DNA from: Blastobasis lacticolella
Lineage: Eukaryota > Arthropoda > Insecta > Lepidoptera > Blastobasidae
DNA: 64,000 nucleotides
Direction of reading: 5' to 3'
Assembly (NCBI GenBank): GCA_905147135.1
Contig: LR990060.1
Coordinates: forward strand, 13,160,001-13,224,000
Part shown: piece by piece, positions 33,013 through 44,814 of the stretch
How positions within the stretch are numbered: position 1 is the first letter of the stretch
Layout of the letters: each line of letters begins with the position of its first letter
Position numbers and translations under genes: made by a program
Notes under the pieces: generated by a model
Databases searched by the model: none
What the model saw: only the letters and a program-made list of their open reading frames with translations
Told to the model about the DNA's origin: nothing

Positions 33013-33508
33013 TAAGCAAATGTTTTTAGTACGAGTGGCAACTTAACTTGAGTGAAAGAAAGCAAAAAGACTACCTCGAATTAAACATAGAATTTGTCTT
33101 GAGTATTCTGTTAGCAAACGAACGGCTAGCTCCCGCACATTATTTATTGAATTTTCCTGGAATGTTGACTAAAATAATTTGTACTTTATATTTCCGTATT
33201 TCAGTACCTTTAATGCAGATGTAACCAATATTTTCGCACGGCGGGTCCATATTTATTTTATCACTTACATTTGTTTGTTGTAAGTTGTAGTATTCGTTGT
33301 AACAATCTTCTAAATATGACAACTGTTTGCTTGCTTGTTGCTTAATTTAAAATAGGCGACAGGTCTTGTGGTCAAGATCCCTAGCACGTTTCATATCAAA
33401 TTTGTTGATACATAGTCGAAATACGGATATAGGCTTTCGTGTAAAGCCCTGGTTAACCTGTATGGTAATAGTGTCATGAAGGGTGAAGCTATACCTATAA
33501 GTATATAC

Positions 33509-33790
33509 ATGCAGAGGTCCCGGGTTCGATTCCGGGGCGAGCAGTGAAATTGAAATGATGAATCTTTCTGTTACGGGTCTGGGTGTAGTTTTTATTTTAA
33601 AAATTATGTAAATAGTTATCTAACACCCACATTACCGCATTGGTGACTCCCCTGGTGTTGCTGATTTCATCAGGTGGCCCGCTAGCCTTTTTGTCTGCCG
33701 TATAATATAAAAAATAAAAATAAATAAAAAACCCATAACACAAGCTTTGCTTACTTTGGGGCTAGATGGCGCCGTGTGAATTTATACAAT
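33509..33790 (+). mobile_element. Type-2 SINE carrying a nested LINE tail
   Basis: The head starts at 'gcagaggtcccgggttcgat'; the body ends 'gatggcgccgtgtgaattt'. The A-type LINE tail at 33630-33730 sits within the 'ctaacacccataacac' motif. Confidence 0.78.
33630..33730 (+). mobile_element. A-type LINE tail nested in a SINE
   Basis: A 100-bp A-type 3' end ('gcattggtgactcccctggt' ... 'ctgccgtataatat') with a (TAAAAA)-like tail. It interrupts a type-2 SINE and is flanked by ACCCA at 33625-33629 and 33731-33735, a target duplication. Confidence 0.75.
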
Positions 33791-33829
33791 AAAAAAAAAT
33801 GGTTTAGGCAAGATATGCAGCGGCTATAC

Positions 33830-34445
33830 CGTGTGAATATCTTTAACAAGCCAGACTCCCCATACCACTGCCCCGCTGACATAAATAGCCGAGTTGTAAC
33901 GATTGATTTTGAATAAATTACACGTTTTATGTCCCATTAAGAGGCAGCCGAAAGCGGGCCGCAACTTTATCACCACTGAACGTAGGGGTTCACTTAAAAA
34001 GGCATTTTCTCCGGGACGACATCGTGACTTATCGTTGTCCTTCAGAGAGAGACGACGCCATACAGAACGCCGTAAGGGCGAGCGGGACGCGAATACTGCG
34101 CCAGAAATATTTAAATTAAGTCCTCCCTTAATGTCGGACATTATTTTTTTATCGGCTGTACCAAATAGAGATATGTCGCGACTCGAGCTTCTTTGGGGGG
34201 AGCGAATTATATGCTTTTTTCTCTCTCTCTCCACGCGGAAATGTTAAAATGTAAAAATATCGCCGTGAACGGTAAAAGGCCCGCAGTAAGTTGTAATTTG
34301 ATAACCCCTGCAATTTTGTAAGCGACATCGCCTTGTAATACTATGCTTTACTTTGTTCGTTGCATGGTTTTTATGGCGTTATAAAAATAATACCGCGCTA
34401 TGCTAAATTAGGGGCTTTAGGATGCCTTAAGGGATTTATGCTGTC
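33830..34445. other. Low-repeat block, candidate conserved noncoding DNA
   Basis: No similarity to any repeat in the window and higher sequence complexity than its surroundings. It contains 'gagagagacgacgccataca' and 'cggtaaaaggcccgcagtaa'. A 136-codon - strand and a 114-codon + strand frame overlap here without motifs. Confidence 0.35.
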
Positions 34446-34456
34446 ATAATATTGTT

Positions 34457-35145
34457 AGAAGCAATTATTACTAAAGTAATTGTGTTTTTTAGAACTAGAA
34501 TACAGATTTTCATGACTAATAAATCGAAAAAAAGAACATAGTAAGTCAACTATTCCAAGGGACTAAGATTGGAACCCTGGGTATCCATTTATTGGTAGAA
34601 GCAATTATTACTATAGTAAAAATGTTTTTTATAACTAAAAAAGCGTAAAAATACAGATTTTCATTTAATGAAACACATTCAGTGTCCGGCTGAATAGCAT
34701 CAACCCTTTACACTCATGGGTGTCGTACAAGGCGACTAATATTTTCGAGGCAAAATATCAAGAGCCTCCGTAGTCTGGAAAATGGGCAGAAGCATTTTTC
34801 ATTTTTATATTTAAACACTGCGATCTCCAACCCGCCTGCCAAGCGTGCAGATTATGGCAATACCCTCCCCTTTCGTGGGAGAGGCCCTAAGTCCTGCAGT
34901 GGACTGTTACGGGCTGTGATGATAAAAGCGAATTAATAACCATAGAAGTCAACTATTCACAGGGACCAAGATCGGAACCCTGGGGTACCCATTTATTGGT
35001 ATCCATTAATAAGCAATTATTACTAAAGTTATGGTGTTTTTAGAACTAGAAAAACGTAAAAATACAGACTGGCACAGCGTTAGAATGCTAGTAAAGCGGA
35101 AAAAAAATCATAGAAAGTCAAATATTCAAAGGGACCCAGATTGAA
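34457..35145 (+). repeat. 141-bp tandem repeat, 3 units, interrupted
   Basis: Units start at 34457 and 34598 ('agaagcaattattacta') and about 35010. Each has 'agaactagaa', 'cgtaaaaatacagatt', 'agtcaactattc' and 'gggac-aagat-ggaaccctgg'. The C-type element at 34682-34923 sits in unit 2. Confidence 0.8.
34682..34923 (+). mobile_element. C-type element inside a 141-bp tandem array
   Basis: Starts 'gtgtccggctgaatagcatc' and ends 'gggctgtgatgat'. It interrupts the second unit of the array at 34457-35145, so it is younger than the array. Confidence 0.75.
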
Positions 35146-35342
35146 AAGAAAATAAACGCGAATGGAAATAAAACTTTTGGGGACAAATAATATTGGCTAA
35201 TCAATCGATACAGTCCCCTAGGAAGTATCCATGTCTCTGTTAAAAAGTTAAAAAGCAGTACAGGTTGTTGAGTTATAAATGATTTATTGGTTTTTGCAGT
35301 TTAATCAAATGCAAATGCAGTTGTATCAAAATATTATATATG

Positions 35343-35533
35343 ACTAGCAGCCGCCCCGGCATCGCACGGGTACCACTACGGGTACACGGGTATATAGCCT
35401 ATGTCACCCGGGGATAGTGTAGCTTCCCAACGGTGAAAGAATTTTTGAAATCGGTCCAGTAGTTTCGAAGCCTATTCAATACAAACAAACAAACAAAAAA
35501 TCAAACCTTTCATCTTTATAATATTAGTATAGA
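35343..35533 (-). mobile_element. Helitron-like element
   Basis: On the - strand it begins TCTATACTAATATTATAAAG and ends with a GC-rich hairpin region and CTAGT ('gccggggcggctgctagt'). The TC start, CTAG-type end and lack of flanking duplication match Helitron rules. It lacks Rep/helicase, so it is non-autonomous. Confidence 0.7.
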
Positions 35534-35848
35534 TTTATTATTAAATGTCAGCAATTTGTTTAAACTAGACAAGGGTTCCGAAACCCAAACACCCTACACC
35601 TACCTATCTACCTTCTGGGATGACGCATGCAACTGTGTCGAAATATCGGGCTACTTGTCAACAAGGGAACGCGGTAGAAAACCCGGAACATTGTGATAAT
35701 AACCGCGATAGTTTAAACATTATTTACTTATTTATTCCACAAACTTTACAGTCTTACAGTTTAAGAACTAATACACTGTAAAATTAATATTAGGTACTTA
35801 AGATAATAAAACATTACAGTTGAATCAAAAAGATAATTTCAAACTTAC

Positions 35849-36078
35849 CCTTTCATCGCCTCACAGAATCTCAAACACACACTACACACATCCGCCCATC
35901 GACTCGCAAAAATATCACAATCAGATAACGCTCGAATGAGAGGTGCGTTGGCGCGAGACACAGTCCGAGCTGCAAGGGCCGTGTAGATATTATGTTGACG
36001 TGATCTCAGCAATAGCCTAGAGATATGTAGAACGTAAAGTCTCACAACCCGAGCAACGAGCTCCGTGCAGTCCGAGTC
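35849..36078 (-). CDS. Possible internal exon of an unrecognised gene
   Basis: On the - strand a 230-nt open segment is bordered by a pyrimidine-rich acceptor (TTGCTTATTTTTGTGTGCC...GTGAG) and a consensus donor (AAAGG|GTAAGT). It reads in phase 0 as DSDCTELVARVVRLYVLHIS, then SRANAPLIRALSDCDIFASR and WADVCSVCLRFCEAMK: Leu/Arg-rich, probably helical, with no repeat character. I do not recognise the family. No partner exon in matching phase was identified nearby, and a LINE-like tail begins about 20 bp beyond the donor. It may instead be a fragment of an old element or a chance open frame. Confidence 0.35.
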
Positions 36079-36689
36079 CTCACGCAAAATACGGCACACA
36101 AAAATAAGCAAGCCAGCATTATGTTATGATGTTTATTTTATAATGACCAATACCACTTACTACCAACCCCGATCCGCTCCATTTGTCACTACGTACGTAA
36201 CAAAATCGACAAAAAACTATAAAAAACGTCAAGCAGGTAGTGTCGTCTGTGTGTTATCAAACAAACATTTCACTCGGGGACCCGCGTCGACGCGTTAATC
36301 CGATCACTGTCAAGTGTTTTTGGGTCGCGGTGGTCTGAGATGTGGGTTGGGTGTTTCTTTCCACAAATCGTGTTTGGTTCAGGATGGCTCCTGTTTTTGT
36401 GGGGACGAAAATGTGATTGTTATTGTTAAAATTGTGGAAGGAACAGGTGATTGGAAAATGAAAATGAAAAAAGTATTTATTGAATTAGGATTAAACATAT
36501 GTCAAAAATCTAACGGAAAGCAAAGGGAAAGTTAAGTGAGCTCATCCAGGTAAGGGGCGACGCATGCAGACCGATCAGCGCGTACGAGTGCTTACGCCGG
36601 CGAGACTCTGGGCACCGATATATACACATAACCGGCTAGGTGAAACCATGTATAGTGATACACCAACGCTGCGCACAAATCACTATTTA

Positions 36690-37105
36690 TATAAAGTATA
36701 GAAAGCGGCACCAGTATATACGAACTGTCGAGAACCCTGAACCTCCTCCTGGAGGCTCAGGGCGACTCGACAGAGCCCCTCCCTGCCGTTTCAGCGGCCC
36801 CCGTAGGCCCCCAATCCATAGCAGTGGGACCCCCTTCTGGAGTCTCGCTATAATTTCTCCAGCGTATGCTCCGTAAGAAGTGACGTTGAGCGCACCCTGT
36901 CCCTACGGGGTGTCGCATCAGATGAAACCTGAAAAGCCCTTCCGGCTACAGGCTCTCCCAGGGGCCACGGGGTGTTTAGTACGTATGCGCCTAGGTTTTT
37001 CATGCGAGTCGTGCATAACCAGTCCAACCGGCCGGCTGGTACTCATGAGAGTTCACCTCCTCCCTCCCAACCATAGTGCCCATTTCCTTTGCGTTGGGAG
37101 CAAAA
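36690..37105 (+). mobile_element. E-type GC-rich LINE 3' region
   Basis: 'accctgtccctacggggtgt', 'cccttccggctacaggctct' and 'gtgcataaccagtccaaccg' with an A-run at 37102. A second copy in reverse at 44815 confirms it is a dispersed repeat. No usable ORF. Confidence 0.6.
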
Positions 37106-37111
37106 AAAAAA

Positions 37112-37222
37112 CAGTAGATACCAACGACTCTTTTCTGAATTAGGTATGTACATTACTTGAGCACCAACCGATGCTCATACGGTGAAGGAAAACATCGTGA
37201 TAAAACTTGCATATGCAGGCAC
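37112..37222 (+). mobile_element. Type-1 SINE body fragment
   Basis: 'ataccaacgactcttttctg' to 'aaaacttgcatatgcaggca'; abuts the A-run of the E-type element. Confidence 0.55.
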
Positions 37223-37452
37223 GATTTGGCAAGCCGAGGACAGTGTGTGTACATTGGCGCTCATTGGGAGAGGCATATGTCTAGACTAGTACCCATAGAT
37301 AGGCTGATGATGATGATAATGATGACGATTTATTTAACTTGCCAGCAGAAATACGCTTTTATTACATTCTGCTACACATGAAAGATCTTCAACACTTGTA
37401 AATCCAACAATGTAATTTAAGCTACAAATAACCCGCCCGACCACCTAACATG

Positions 37453-37640
37453 AATTCTATCTACACTAATATTATAAAGAGGAAAGATTTGTACCTATTT
37501 TTGTATGTTTGTATGTTTGTATTGAATAGGCTTCGAAACTACTGGACCGATTTCAAAAATTCTTTCACCGTTGGGAAGCTACACTATCCGCGGGTGACAT
37601 AGGCTATATTATATTTTCTAAAAAATTACGGATCATTAAT
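37453..37640 (+). mobile_element. Helitron-like element, 3'-truncated
   Basis: 'ctacactaatattataaag', 'aggcttcgaaactactggac' and 'tcaccgttgggaagctacac' are the same family as 35343 in the opposite orientation. It stops after 'gacataggctatat'. Confidence 0.65.
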
Positions 37641-38240
37641 AAAACTCCAATAATGTAACCCAAGGTGTAAAAAAATACCCAAAAAAATCCTTACATCGCG
37701 TGCGCTGCTAAAACTATTGATGATAGAACAAAGTAATGTACTACGACTTTGCAGAACACATCATTATCTACAAAAAGTGTCGCGACAGTATATGTCTAAC
37801 TATTATAGTTATGTCACAATAAGTGTTCTTTTATTTTCAAAATTTAATTGAAATGCCGCCGCTAAAAACGCTCTTTATTTGTACCTTGGTATTAATCCTT
37901 ATCAAAATAAATTACTTCATATTCACGACTGCTTCAATACCTTTATATAACTTTTTGAATTATTCAATTCAGACATTCCATTCGAAAGATATCACGAGTT
38001 TAAAAATGTGAATATTAGAAAAAAGTCGCGTGTTCGCCGCTCAGTCCGCTCGGCTATCTAGGCAGCACGGGGTACGTACGGGAGGGGAGTCAATGTCAAG
38101 AAATACGGCCGTCAGGAGCCGGGTCGCCCCCTTCCCTCTAAAATGGTTGAGGAGACGGTTGGAACTTTTGTGATCGTAATATGGTGTCCTGTTTGTAACG
38201 GGACACTACTCAGTACATACTTAAGTATAATATAATTACT

Positions 38241-38442
38241 TCATATTATAAAACGAAGTCCCACGCCGTGTCTTACTGTCATTCTGTACGCGATAAACTC
38301 AAAAACTACTGAACGGATTTTCATGCGGTATTCACACACAGACTACATAGTGCGGTTTTAGACAACGTGATTCATGACGAAGGTTCAGGTGTATAATTTG
38401 TTAAGGTTTACTACCCGTGCGAAGCCGGGGCGGGCCGCTAGT
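38241..38442 (+). mobile_element. Helitron-like element, complete
   Basis: TCATATTATAAAACGAAGTC at the 5' end and 'gaagccggggcgggccgcta'-GT at the 3' end, with 'actactgaacggattttcat' inside. About 200 bp, no coding sequence. Confidence 0.7.
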
Positions 38443-38765
38443 CGTTTATAATCTACCATCTCGCTCGCTCGCGGGAGGCGTCGCCAATAGAGCGAGCGAG
38501 ATGAAGTCATAACATTATCACAAATGCTATTGTAGTGAGTTAGATGATAGCGCCCCTATTTAACCTGTAAATCATTAGTCGCCGTCGGCACACAATAGGC
38601 GCCGTAATATTATAACACTACAAGGCAATTATTATACATATTAAACGTACAGAATTTTCTTAATTTATTATACTCTCGACTAGTACGAAGGTAGCTTTAG
38701 TCCAGAAGAGGCCTGTAACGATCAGCTGATGATATAATATGATATAATGAAATAGATGTTCACCC

Positions 38766-39342
38766 GTACGAAGGCCCGGGGTCCGCCTTGACCTTAATCC
38801 AGGATTTGTCATCATCTTCTTGGCGTTAATGTCCCGGTTGTGCTCTCGCGCACGAAGGCCCGGGGTCCGCCTTGACCATGATCCAGGATTTGGCAGGTCA
38901 GGTAATTACAGTGGAGCGACTGCCGTCTGACCTCCATGACCCTGCTAACAAGGGAAACTGACCAGATTGGATCATGGTTACATATCCAGTCGCCTGAATG
39001 TGCAGGTTTCATCACGATGCTTTCCCTCACCGTAAGAGCATCGGTTAGTATTCAACTAATGTACATAACTCAGAAAACAGTCATTGGTACATGGCCGGAG
39101 CGGGATCAAATCCAGGATTTGTAAGATCATGTAATTACAGTGAAGCGACTGCAATCTGGCCTCTGTGACCCTGCTACAAGGGGAACCTGATCAGTTATGA
39201 TGTTTTCCCTCACCGTAAGATCATCGGTTAGTGTTCAACTAATGAACATAACTCAGAAAAGAGTCTGGTACACGGCAGTGGGATTCGTACCCGGTACCTC
39301 TCGCTTCCGAGTCGGTTATCATTACACCGGCCACGGACGCTC
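38766..39342 (-). mobile_element. Tandem type-1 SINEs (two and a fragment)
   Basis: A tail fragment (38766-38808), a copy from 38810 to about 39106 lacking most of its head, and a second copy (about 39108-39342) with its head ('gggattcgtacccggtacct') follow in the same orientation. This looks like insertion into, or unequal exchange within, the same family. Confidence 0.7.
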
Positions 39343-39851
39343 CTAAATTAGAATTATTTTTAAGTAAGGGCAAATGGCTCGGTAATCAATAAGTCACGGC
39401 GGACCCCGGGCCCTCTAGCGCGATAGCACAACCGGGACATTAACGCAAATATGATTATTTTTAATGGTCCCGCTACTACGCCACTGACTCCTGGACTACA
39501 ACGCAGTGCTGGCATCGCATAATTCACGTGGTCTGGAAATTGAGCCATTGTTAGCCGATAGCAGCAAGCATTATAATAGCAAATAGCTATATTACCTCTA
39601 CATAGCACAACTAATTGTGCTATGCAATGCCTGTATATGCGTGGGAAATAAGTGCCTGAATATGTCGGGATCAGGGCTTCGATTCTGGTACGGAAATCGT
39701 TTCAGTTGCAGTAACATTACAATTGCATCGCATGTCAAACGTGTGATTATTATTCAAATGAAAGATTTTGAGTTGCAACTTTCATGAGTTCGAACTTTTC
39801 CACAATTCGTACTTTAGTTGCATTATGGTTTTAAATGGCTGTTGGTACTTC

Positions 39852-39873
39852 AATAAATAAATAAATAAATAAA
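39852..39873 (+). repeat. (AAAT)n microsatellite
   Basis: Five AAAT units; probably the tail of a small element in the - orientation. Confidence 0.8.
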
Positions 39874-40075
39874 TTACTAATCTGCATCTTTCTTAGTTGA
39901 CAAACTGCCTTCAATTCTGTCAACGAAAACGTGTCAAAGGTGGAACAATGATTTAACTGCAATTTAACTGGGATAATGCTGGGACTGACTCGATACCTCG
40001 ACGTAGTTATAGTAACATCACAGTTACATTGCAACATAATAACAATTGTATTGCACACCAGAATCGGTACCCAGG

Positions 40076-40218
40076 GGCCCTATTTTTGAACCGCTCGCAT
40101 TCACGCGAGCGCTATCGTGCGCTACTTCTCTCTTCCACACTCGTGGTAAGTCGCTAGAGGCAGAAGAGACAGGCCTTAGAAGGCGAGCGCTCGCGTTGAT
40201 GCAAGCTGTTTAAAAACG
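40076..40218. mobile_element. Fold-back MITE starting CAGGGGCCC
   Basis: Left end 'ggggccctatttttgaaccg' plus 'acgcgagcgct'; right end 'agcgctcgcgttgatgcaag' plus 'tgtttaaaaacgggc'. Imperfect arms of about 40 bp. The CAGGG start is hAT-like, but no 8-bp duplication was recognised. Confidence 0.55.
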
Positions 40219-40402
40219 GGCGTCAGGATAGAGAGACGTGGGTGACCCAAGAAACGATGGGTTGACATCGCGGAATCGGATGCGAGAGCCAACGGCTTAC
40301 GACGTGATGATGTCGAAGACCAGGCGAAGTGAAGATTACGTAGGAAAGCGGTCCCTGGCAGAGGCCAGAATAAGCGCTAGGACGACGACGACGACAATGC
40401 CT
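40205..40402 (+). mobile_element. RTE-like LINE 3' end with (ACG)n tail
   Basis: 'gcgagagccaacggcttacg', 'tcgaagaccaggcgaag' and 'taggaaagcgg' match the fragment at 11578. It ends in a gacgacgacgacgac microsatellite, a usual RTE-type tail. A very short, more decayed piece lies at about 5955-6035. Confidence 0.65.
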
Positions 40403-40518
40403 GTACAAGGCTGTAAATATAACCTTACTTTTTCTTTACCCTTTATCTCCTGGTTGACTGGTAGATAAGGCTATTTTAGCTTTAAGTCCGCCTTTGTACT
40501 ATTTTGTGCATGAAGATT

Positions 40519-41096
40519 TAATAAATAAATAAATGAATATAAATAAATATGCTTGAACAAATTCACACAGCGCCATCTAGCCCCAAACATCTATCACATG
40601 CAGCATGTGTGATGCACGCTCACTTAAAAGTCTGTCTGGCGGTGGCGTGGGGGCCGGGTCGCTCTTTTCCCTCAAATATGGTTGAATTGGACGATGGCTG
40701 GGCCCTGCGTTATACTCGTGAACGGGTGCTGCCTTGGTGGACTGGCTTACTCTTGCTGTAGTTTTAGGTGGTTTTTCTTAATTATACTAGACATACCTAT
40801 ATAATAGTATATAGCGTTCCGGCTCTGCCTGGCATTGTCGAGCACGGTTCGGTCGTGGTTGGCGAGGGATACGTTTATCTACGGCCATAGGGCGGTCAGC
40901 GTGTCACTGTGTGTTTCCATCCTACTTTCCTACCCCCTCCTTTTTGACGATTGAAAGAGATATTTAATGTCCTAATCAATAAAGAAATTTTGAATTTTTT
41001 GAATTTTGAAAGTAAGCAAAGCTTGTGTTATGGGTGTTAGAAAACTGATGAACTACTCATATAACTACTTTTTTTAAATACTTCTACATAGTAGGG
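40519..41096 (-). mobile_element. Type-2 SINE split by a LINE-like insertion
   Basis: The tail half 'attcacacagcgccatctag' ends at 40587. The remainder resumes with 'agtaagcaaagcttgtgtta' at 41011 and fades at about 41096; the head is absent. Confidence 0.7.
40588..41008 (+). mobile_element. H-type LINE-like 3' end (421 bp)
   Basis: Starts 'catctatcacatgcagcatg', contains 'ctggcattgtcgagcacggt' and 'ggcggtcagcgtgtcactgt', and ends 'atcaataaagaaattttgaa', an A/T-rich tail. The distal 180 bp recur at 53145-53520. This copy has the uninterrupted 'gagatatttaatgtcc' that is the empty site of the MITE at 53273. Confidence 0.65.
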
Positions 41097-41269
41097 GAGC
41101 GGAACCGAATACTGGATAGTTGCACAATACTGGATACCCCACTATAACAAAAATTACGCTATCTATATTTAATGCTAGTTTCCAGCATTTCGCTTGTTGT
41201 CAGCGCCATTTCTGCCTCCAGTTCACTGTCAAAATTCGATTCGCGTACAGGTGTACTAGGTAGGGTAAA

Positions 41270-41450
41270 GTAGGTACTTTATTCTACCTAGTACCCTACC
41301 TACCCTTTTTTCTTGCTTATAAACCTTCCTCTTGAATCACTATCTATTGCTGTAAACCGCCTTAAAATCTGTTGCGTACCTACTTTAAAAAATCTAAGCG
41401 TACATAGGGACAGACAGCGGGAAGTGACTTTGTTTTATACTATTTATATA
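41270..41450 (+). mobile_element. F-type repeat
   Basis: 'tttcttgcttataaaccttc', 'cttaaaatctgttgcgtacc' and 'cagcgggaagtgactttgtt'. Confidence 0.5.
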
Positions 41451-41490
41451 AACATCCATTTCTCCAAAACGTTTGTAAAATATTACGTAT

Positions 41491-41855
41491 AAGTCATCAT
41501 CATCTTGGCGTTAATGTCCCGGTTGTGCTCTCGCATACGAGGGCCCGGGGTCCGCCTTGACCATGATCCAGGATATGGCAGATCAGGTAATTATAGTGGA
41601 GCGACTGCCATCTGACCTCCATGACCCTGCTACCAGAGGAACCTGACCAGATTGGATCATGGTTACACATCCAGTAGCCTGAATGTGCAGGTTTCATCAC
41701 GATGTATTCCCTCACCGTAAGAGCATCGGTTAGTATTCAACTAATGTACATAACTCAGAAAACAGTCATTGGTACATGGCCGGAGCGGGATTCGATCCCG
41801 GGACCTCTGGCTTACGAGTCGTATACTCTTACCGCTCGGCCACCGACGCTCTACT
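41491..41855 (-). mobile_element. Type-1 SINE, full length
   Basis: A complete copy with an excellent tRNA-like head (complement: 'ggccgagcggtaagagtata', 'gggatcgaatcccg'). The flanks aaatattacgtat (41478-41490) and aaatatatcgtat (41856-41868) look like a 13-bp duplication with two mismatches. Confidence 0.82.
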
Positions 41856-42241
41856 AAATATATCGTATGCATGCGTTATAAAGTGCACACCAGACAGCGC
41901 CATCTATCGACCGTACATGCGATGATCGCGTATAAATTCCTCGCCGCCACTGACAATGGCTTAATTCTCGACGCATGTGAATTATTGTGGACTGCTCACT
42001 TGATAGTAGACTGGGAGTTCGCTTCGCCTTTTGAAATCGAATTTATTAATTTTACTATTTGTTCTAAACAATAAAGAAATATAGAGAGATAACATAGATA
42101 TAACTCACATCAGGCACTACTTATTTTTAAAATAACTTTCTTCTAGCAGGCCTACAATCTTGCTGGTGCTTTATTTTTGATGCATTTTTGCTTGTCTTCT
42201 ATCATTCTCTAAGCGTAAATAAATTACTCTTTTTGTACTTC

Positions 42242-42529
42242 GTTTAAGACGGACGACCTCATAGGCGGCAGGATTTGATAGCCCAGAGGGAGGTCTATGT
42301 CTGAAGGACGTCTGGAGCTGACAAAATTGTCGGTCGAAGGACGTTTGGTGAGACACAGCGATTAGATCACGAACTCATATTACATACTAAGTTTAAGACG
42401 GACGACCTCAAAGGTGGCAGAATTGGAAATCCCTGAGGAAGGCATACATCTGGAGGATGCCTGGAGTTGACAATATCATCGATCGAAGGAGATCGTCGTT
42501 TGGTGAGACACAGCGATGAGATTACGATG
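42242..42529 (+). repeat. 149-bp direct duplication
   Basis: 'gtttaagacggacgacctca' at 42242 and 42391, each followed by '-ggcag-att', 'gtcgaaggacg'-like and 'tttggtgagacacagcgat'. The copies have clearly diverged. Confidence 0.7.
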
Positions 42530-43265
42530 TTCTGATAAATTAACACCATCACATTATCATATTTCACTCTTCTACAACACCATCACAGCATCACATCAAA
42601 CTTTCATTTGGAGTTGCCTGTGTTTGAGTGTGAAGGTGCCGTGCAGGATGTTGAGCATATTGCTCAGGACTGTCCTCTTACAAAGTATTGTGGGGACCGC
42701 CAGACCTGTTCACTCTTAAAATTGACGCAATTCTCTGGATACACAATTTGAGGGAGAAAATGGTTGCATGTTGTAGCATGTTATTATACGACATAAAATA
42801 CCATACGAATAAATAAATATATTATACTCACTTTTTTACTTCGCTCTAATATCGCAAGCAACTAAGCTGTAAATCTACACCTAAACACATGTCATTCCTT
42901 ACACATCACATCACATTCAGTAATAGTACCACAGCAGGACTTGGCCTCGACATCAGTGAAGGGCTTTGCTGTGGACTACGCTTGTCAGGCGGGTAGACGT
43001 CACCATCCCTTTCGATGAAAACCTCGTCAATACTCAGATAAAAAGAATAAGTATTTGAAGTTCGCCCACGAGATTACCAATAGGTACGTGGTGTCCACTG
43101 AGATCATACCACTCTTAATTTAAACAACAGACTCATCCCAACTTCTCTTCGTGGACATCTAAAGAGGTTAGAATTTCGTGATGAACTATTTTACTAGTGC
43201 GTCCAATACGGCTCTGATTGGTCAATTTGGTTTAACTTTTTTTTGGACTCAAAGCTATTTGCCTA

Positions 43266-43470
43266 CTCTGGGCAAAGCTTATTTTATGGGTGTCAGAAAA
43301 CTGATAAAGTACTTATATATTTTTTCAATACATACTTATTATACATACTACACCCAGATCTGTAACAGAAATTCAAATTCATCATTTCAATTCCTGCTCG
43401 GCCGAGAATCGAACCCGCGACCTCTGCGTGGCGACGGGCATGTGAACCAATTGGACCACGCAGGTCGTCA
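43266..43470 (-). mobile_element. Type-2 SINE, tail missing
   Basis: 'gggtgtcagaaaactgataa' to the head complement 'cgagaatcgaacccgcgacc' and 'ccacgcaggtcgtcatc'. Confidence 0.75.
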
Positions 43471-43499
43471 TCTTGACGGACACATATAGCCGATCATCT

Positions 43500-44090
43500 T
43501 ACCACCACCATCTTATCATCGCTTGGAACCCTATGCGTTCGCGCGCACTGTAAGACCTCATGCCGTTTCTAAATACGGGTCTTACCCTCACAAAAAAAAC
43601 AATAAAATCCATCCAAAGTCTCTTGTCACCGCAGCAATTAAAATATCAGCGAACGACCACACCAGCCCGGCACGTCATTAATTCACTTCCCGAAGCAACC
43701 TTATTACGGGGAAACTTCTTCAGCGAGCGCCTGTAATTAACATAATAATAATTTGTTAGACAAGTGGCTTTGGGGCTCTTAATAGAAAAAAAAAAGAATC
43801 TTTTAACGAGCGGCGGTTGCAACAATGGCCGGCAACTAAATGAATCACTTTATCTGCCCTCGGCTCCTGGACTAGCCCCGATTAGGGTTGCCAATTTGGG
43901 AAAATTAATTAACTTGTATTAATTTTATTGGGAGCGGGTTGGAGTGCCCTCCTGGAGATACGATGGGTTTGTTTTGAACGAACTAATTCTTTGTCTTCCA
44001 AACGCTTGATTGGATTAAAATTAATATTGCTTTTTATTATAATTGACTCTTTTGAATATTAAAAAAATAGGATGTAGTCGTTTAGAAGTG
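43500..44090. other. Low-repeat block, candidate conserved noncoding DNA
   Basis: No repeat family recognised. It has several homeodomain-type TAATTA cores ('gaaaattaattaacttg', 'cctgtaattaacataataat') among GC-richer segments, with no convincing frame. Confidence 0.35.
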
Positions 44091-44814
44091 ATAGGTAACC
44101 AAGTGACCAACAAATGTGTATAACTGTGTGGCCATAAGGTGAAGGTACTAAAAAAAACGATAGTACTTTTTTTCTTTTTGAGCCCACCGCCACGGGTAAT
44201 AAGCACCCTCCGGGATAGCGGGGGAGGGAGCAGAGAACTCTCAGGCGTTGTCCTAATTGGCAACGGTCGTGCGATTATAGTCGTACGACAGATGTCGCCC
44301 GATCAATAGGACACCTCATTACATTACATTTACATTTATTTATTTCATAAATTTGAAATTTACATGTCAACATTAGTACATTCTTTTTTCATTTCATTTT
44401 AAACAATTTTTCAAGTACCTTAAACTATGTCATACAATTCAATAATTACATTTCGTGTAGCCAAGTTATTCAATATAAATTAATTTTATAATTAATGTTA
44501 AATTACCTAAGAATATTTCAAATGTCGAAACTTAGTAGAGCTCGTCTAGTCTAAGATGACGCGCCCCACTACTTAGTTAGTTGATTTCGATGTGTGAGTG
44601 CAAATATTGATAACGACACTTCATCTGTGTGGGAGCCAATGAACGACGCGTGCTGCTACGTTTGAATCTCACCGCCAACTGAATGACCAATTACAACGGC
44701 ATTTGTATATGTATTGCGTCCATATTTTAAACTTGCTTGTGTGCGTTAATGCGATAGTGGGGCGCGGCATTTTAAACTAGACGAGCTCTACCTACGCATG
44801 TCAAATTTCGCCCT

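Noticed and set aside
33824..34234. 136-codon - strand frame
   Set aside because: No motif or splice support, and a competing frame of similar length on the other strand. Treated as noncoding unique sequence.
35620..35720. Coding exon around 'cggtagaaaacccggaaca'
   Set aside because: The same sequence occurs at 4200-4300 as a repeat, with no open frame in common.
41775..41850. tRNA genes (also at 3270, 16270, 19960, 54070, 55790, 62110)
   Set aside because: All tRNA-like A/B-box segments continue directly into the bodies of two SINE families. None has a proper acceptor stem and free ends.
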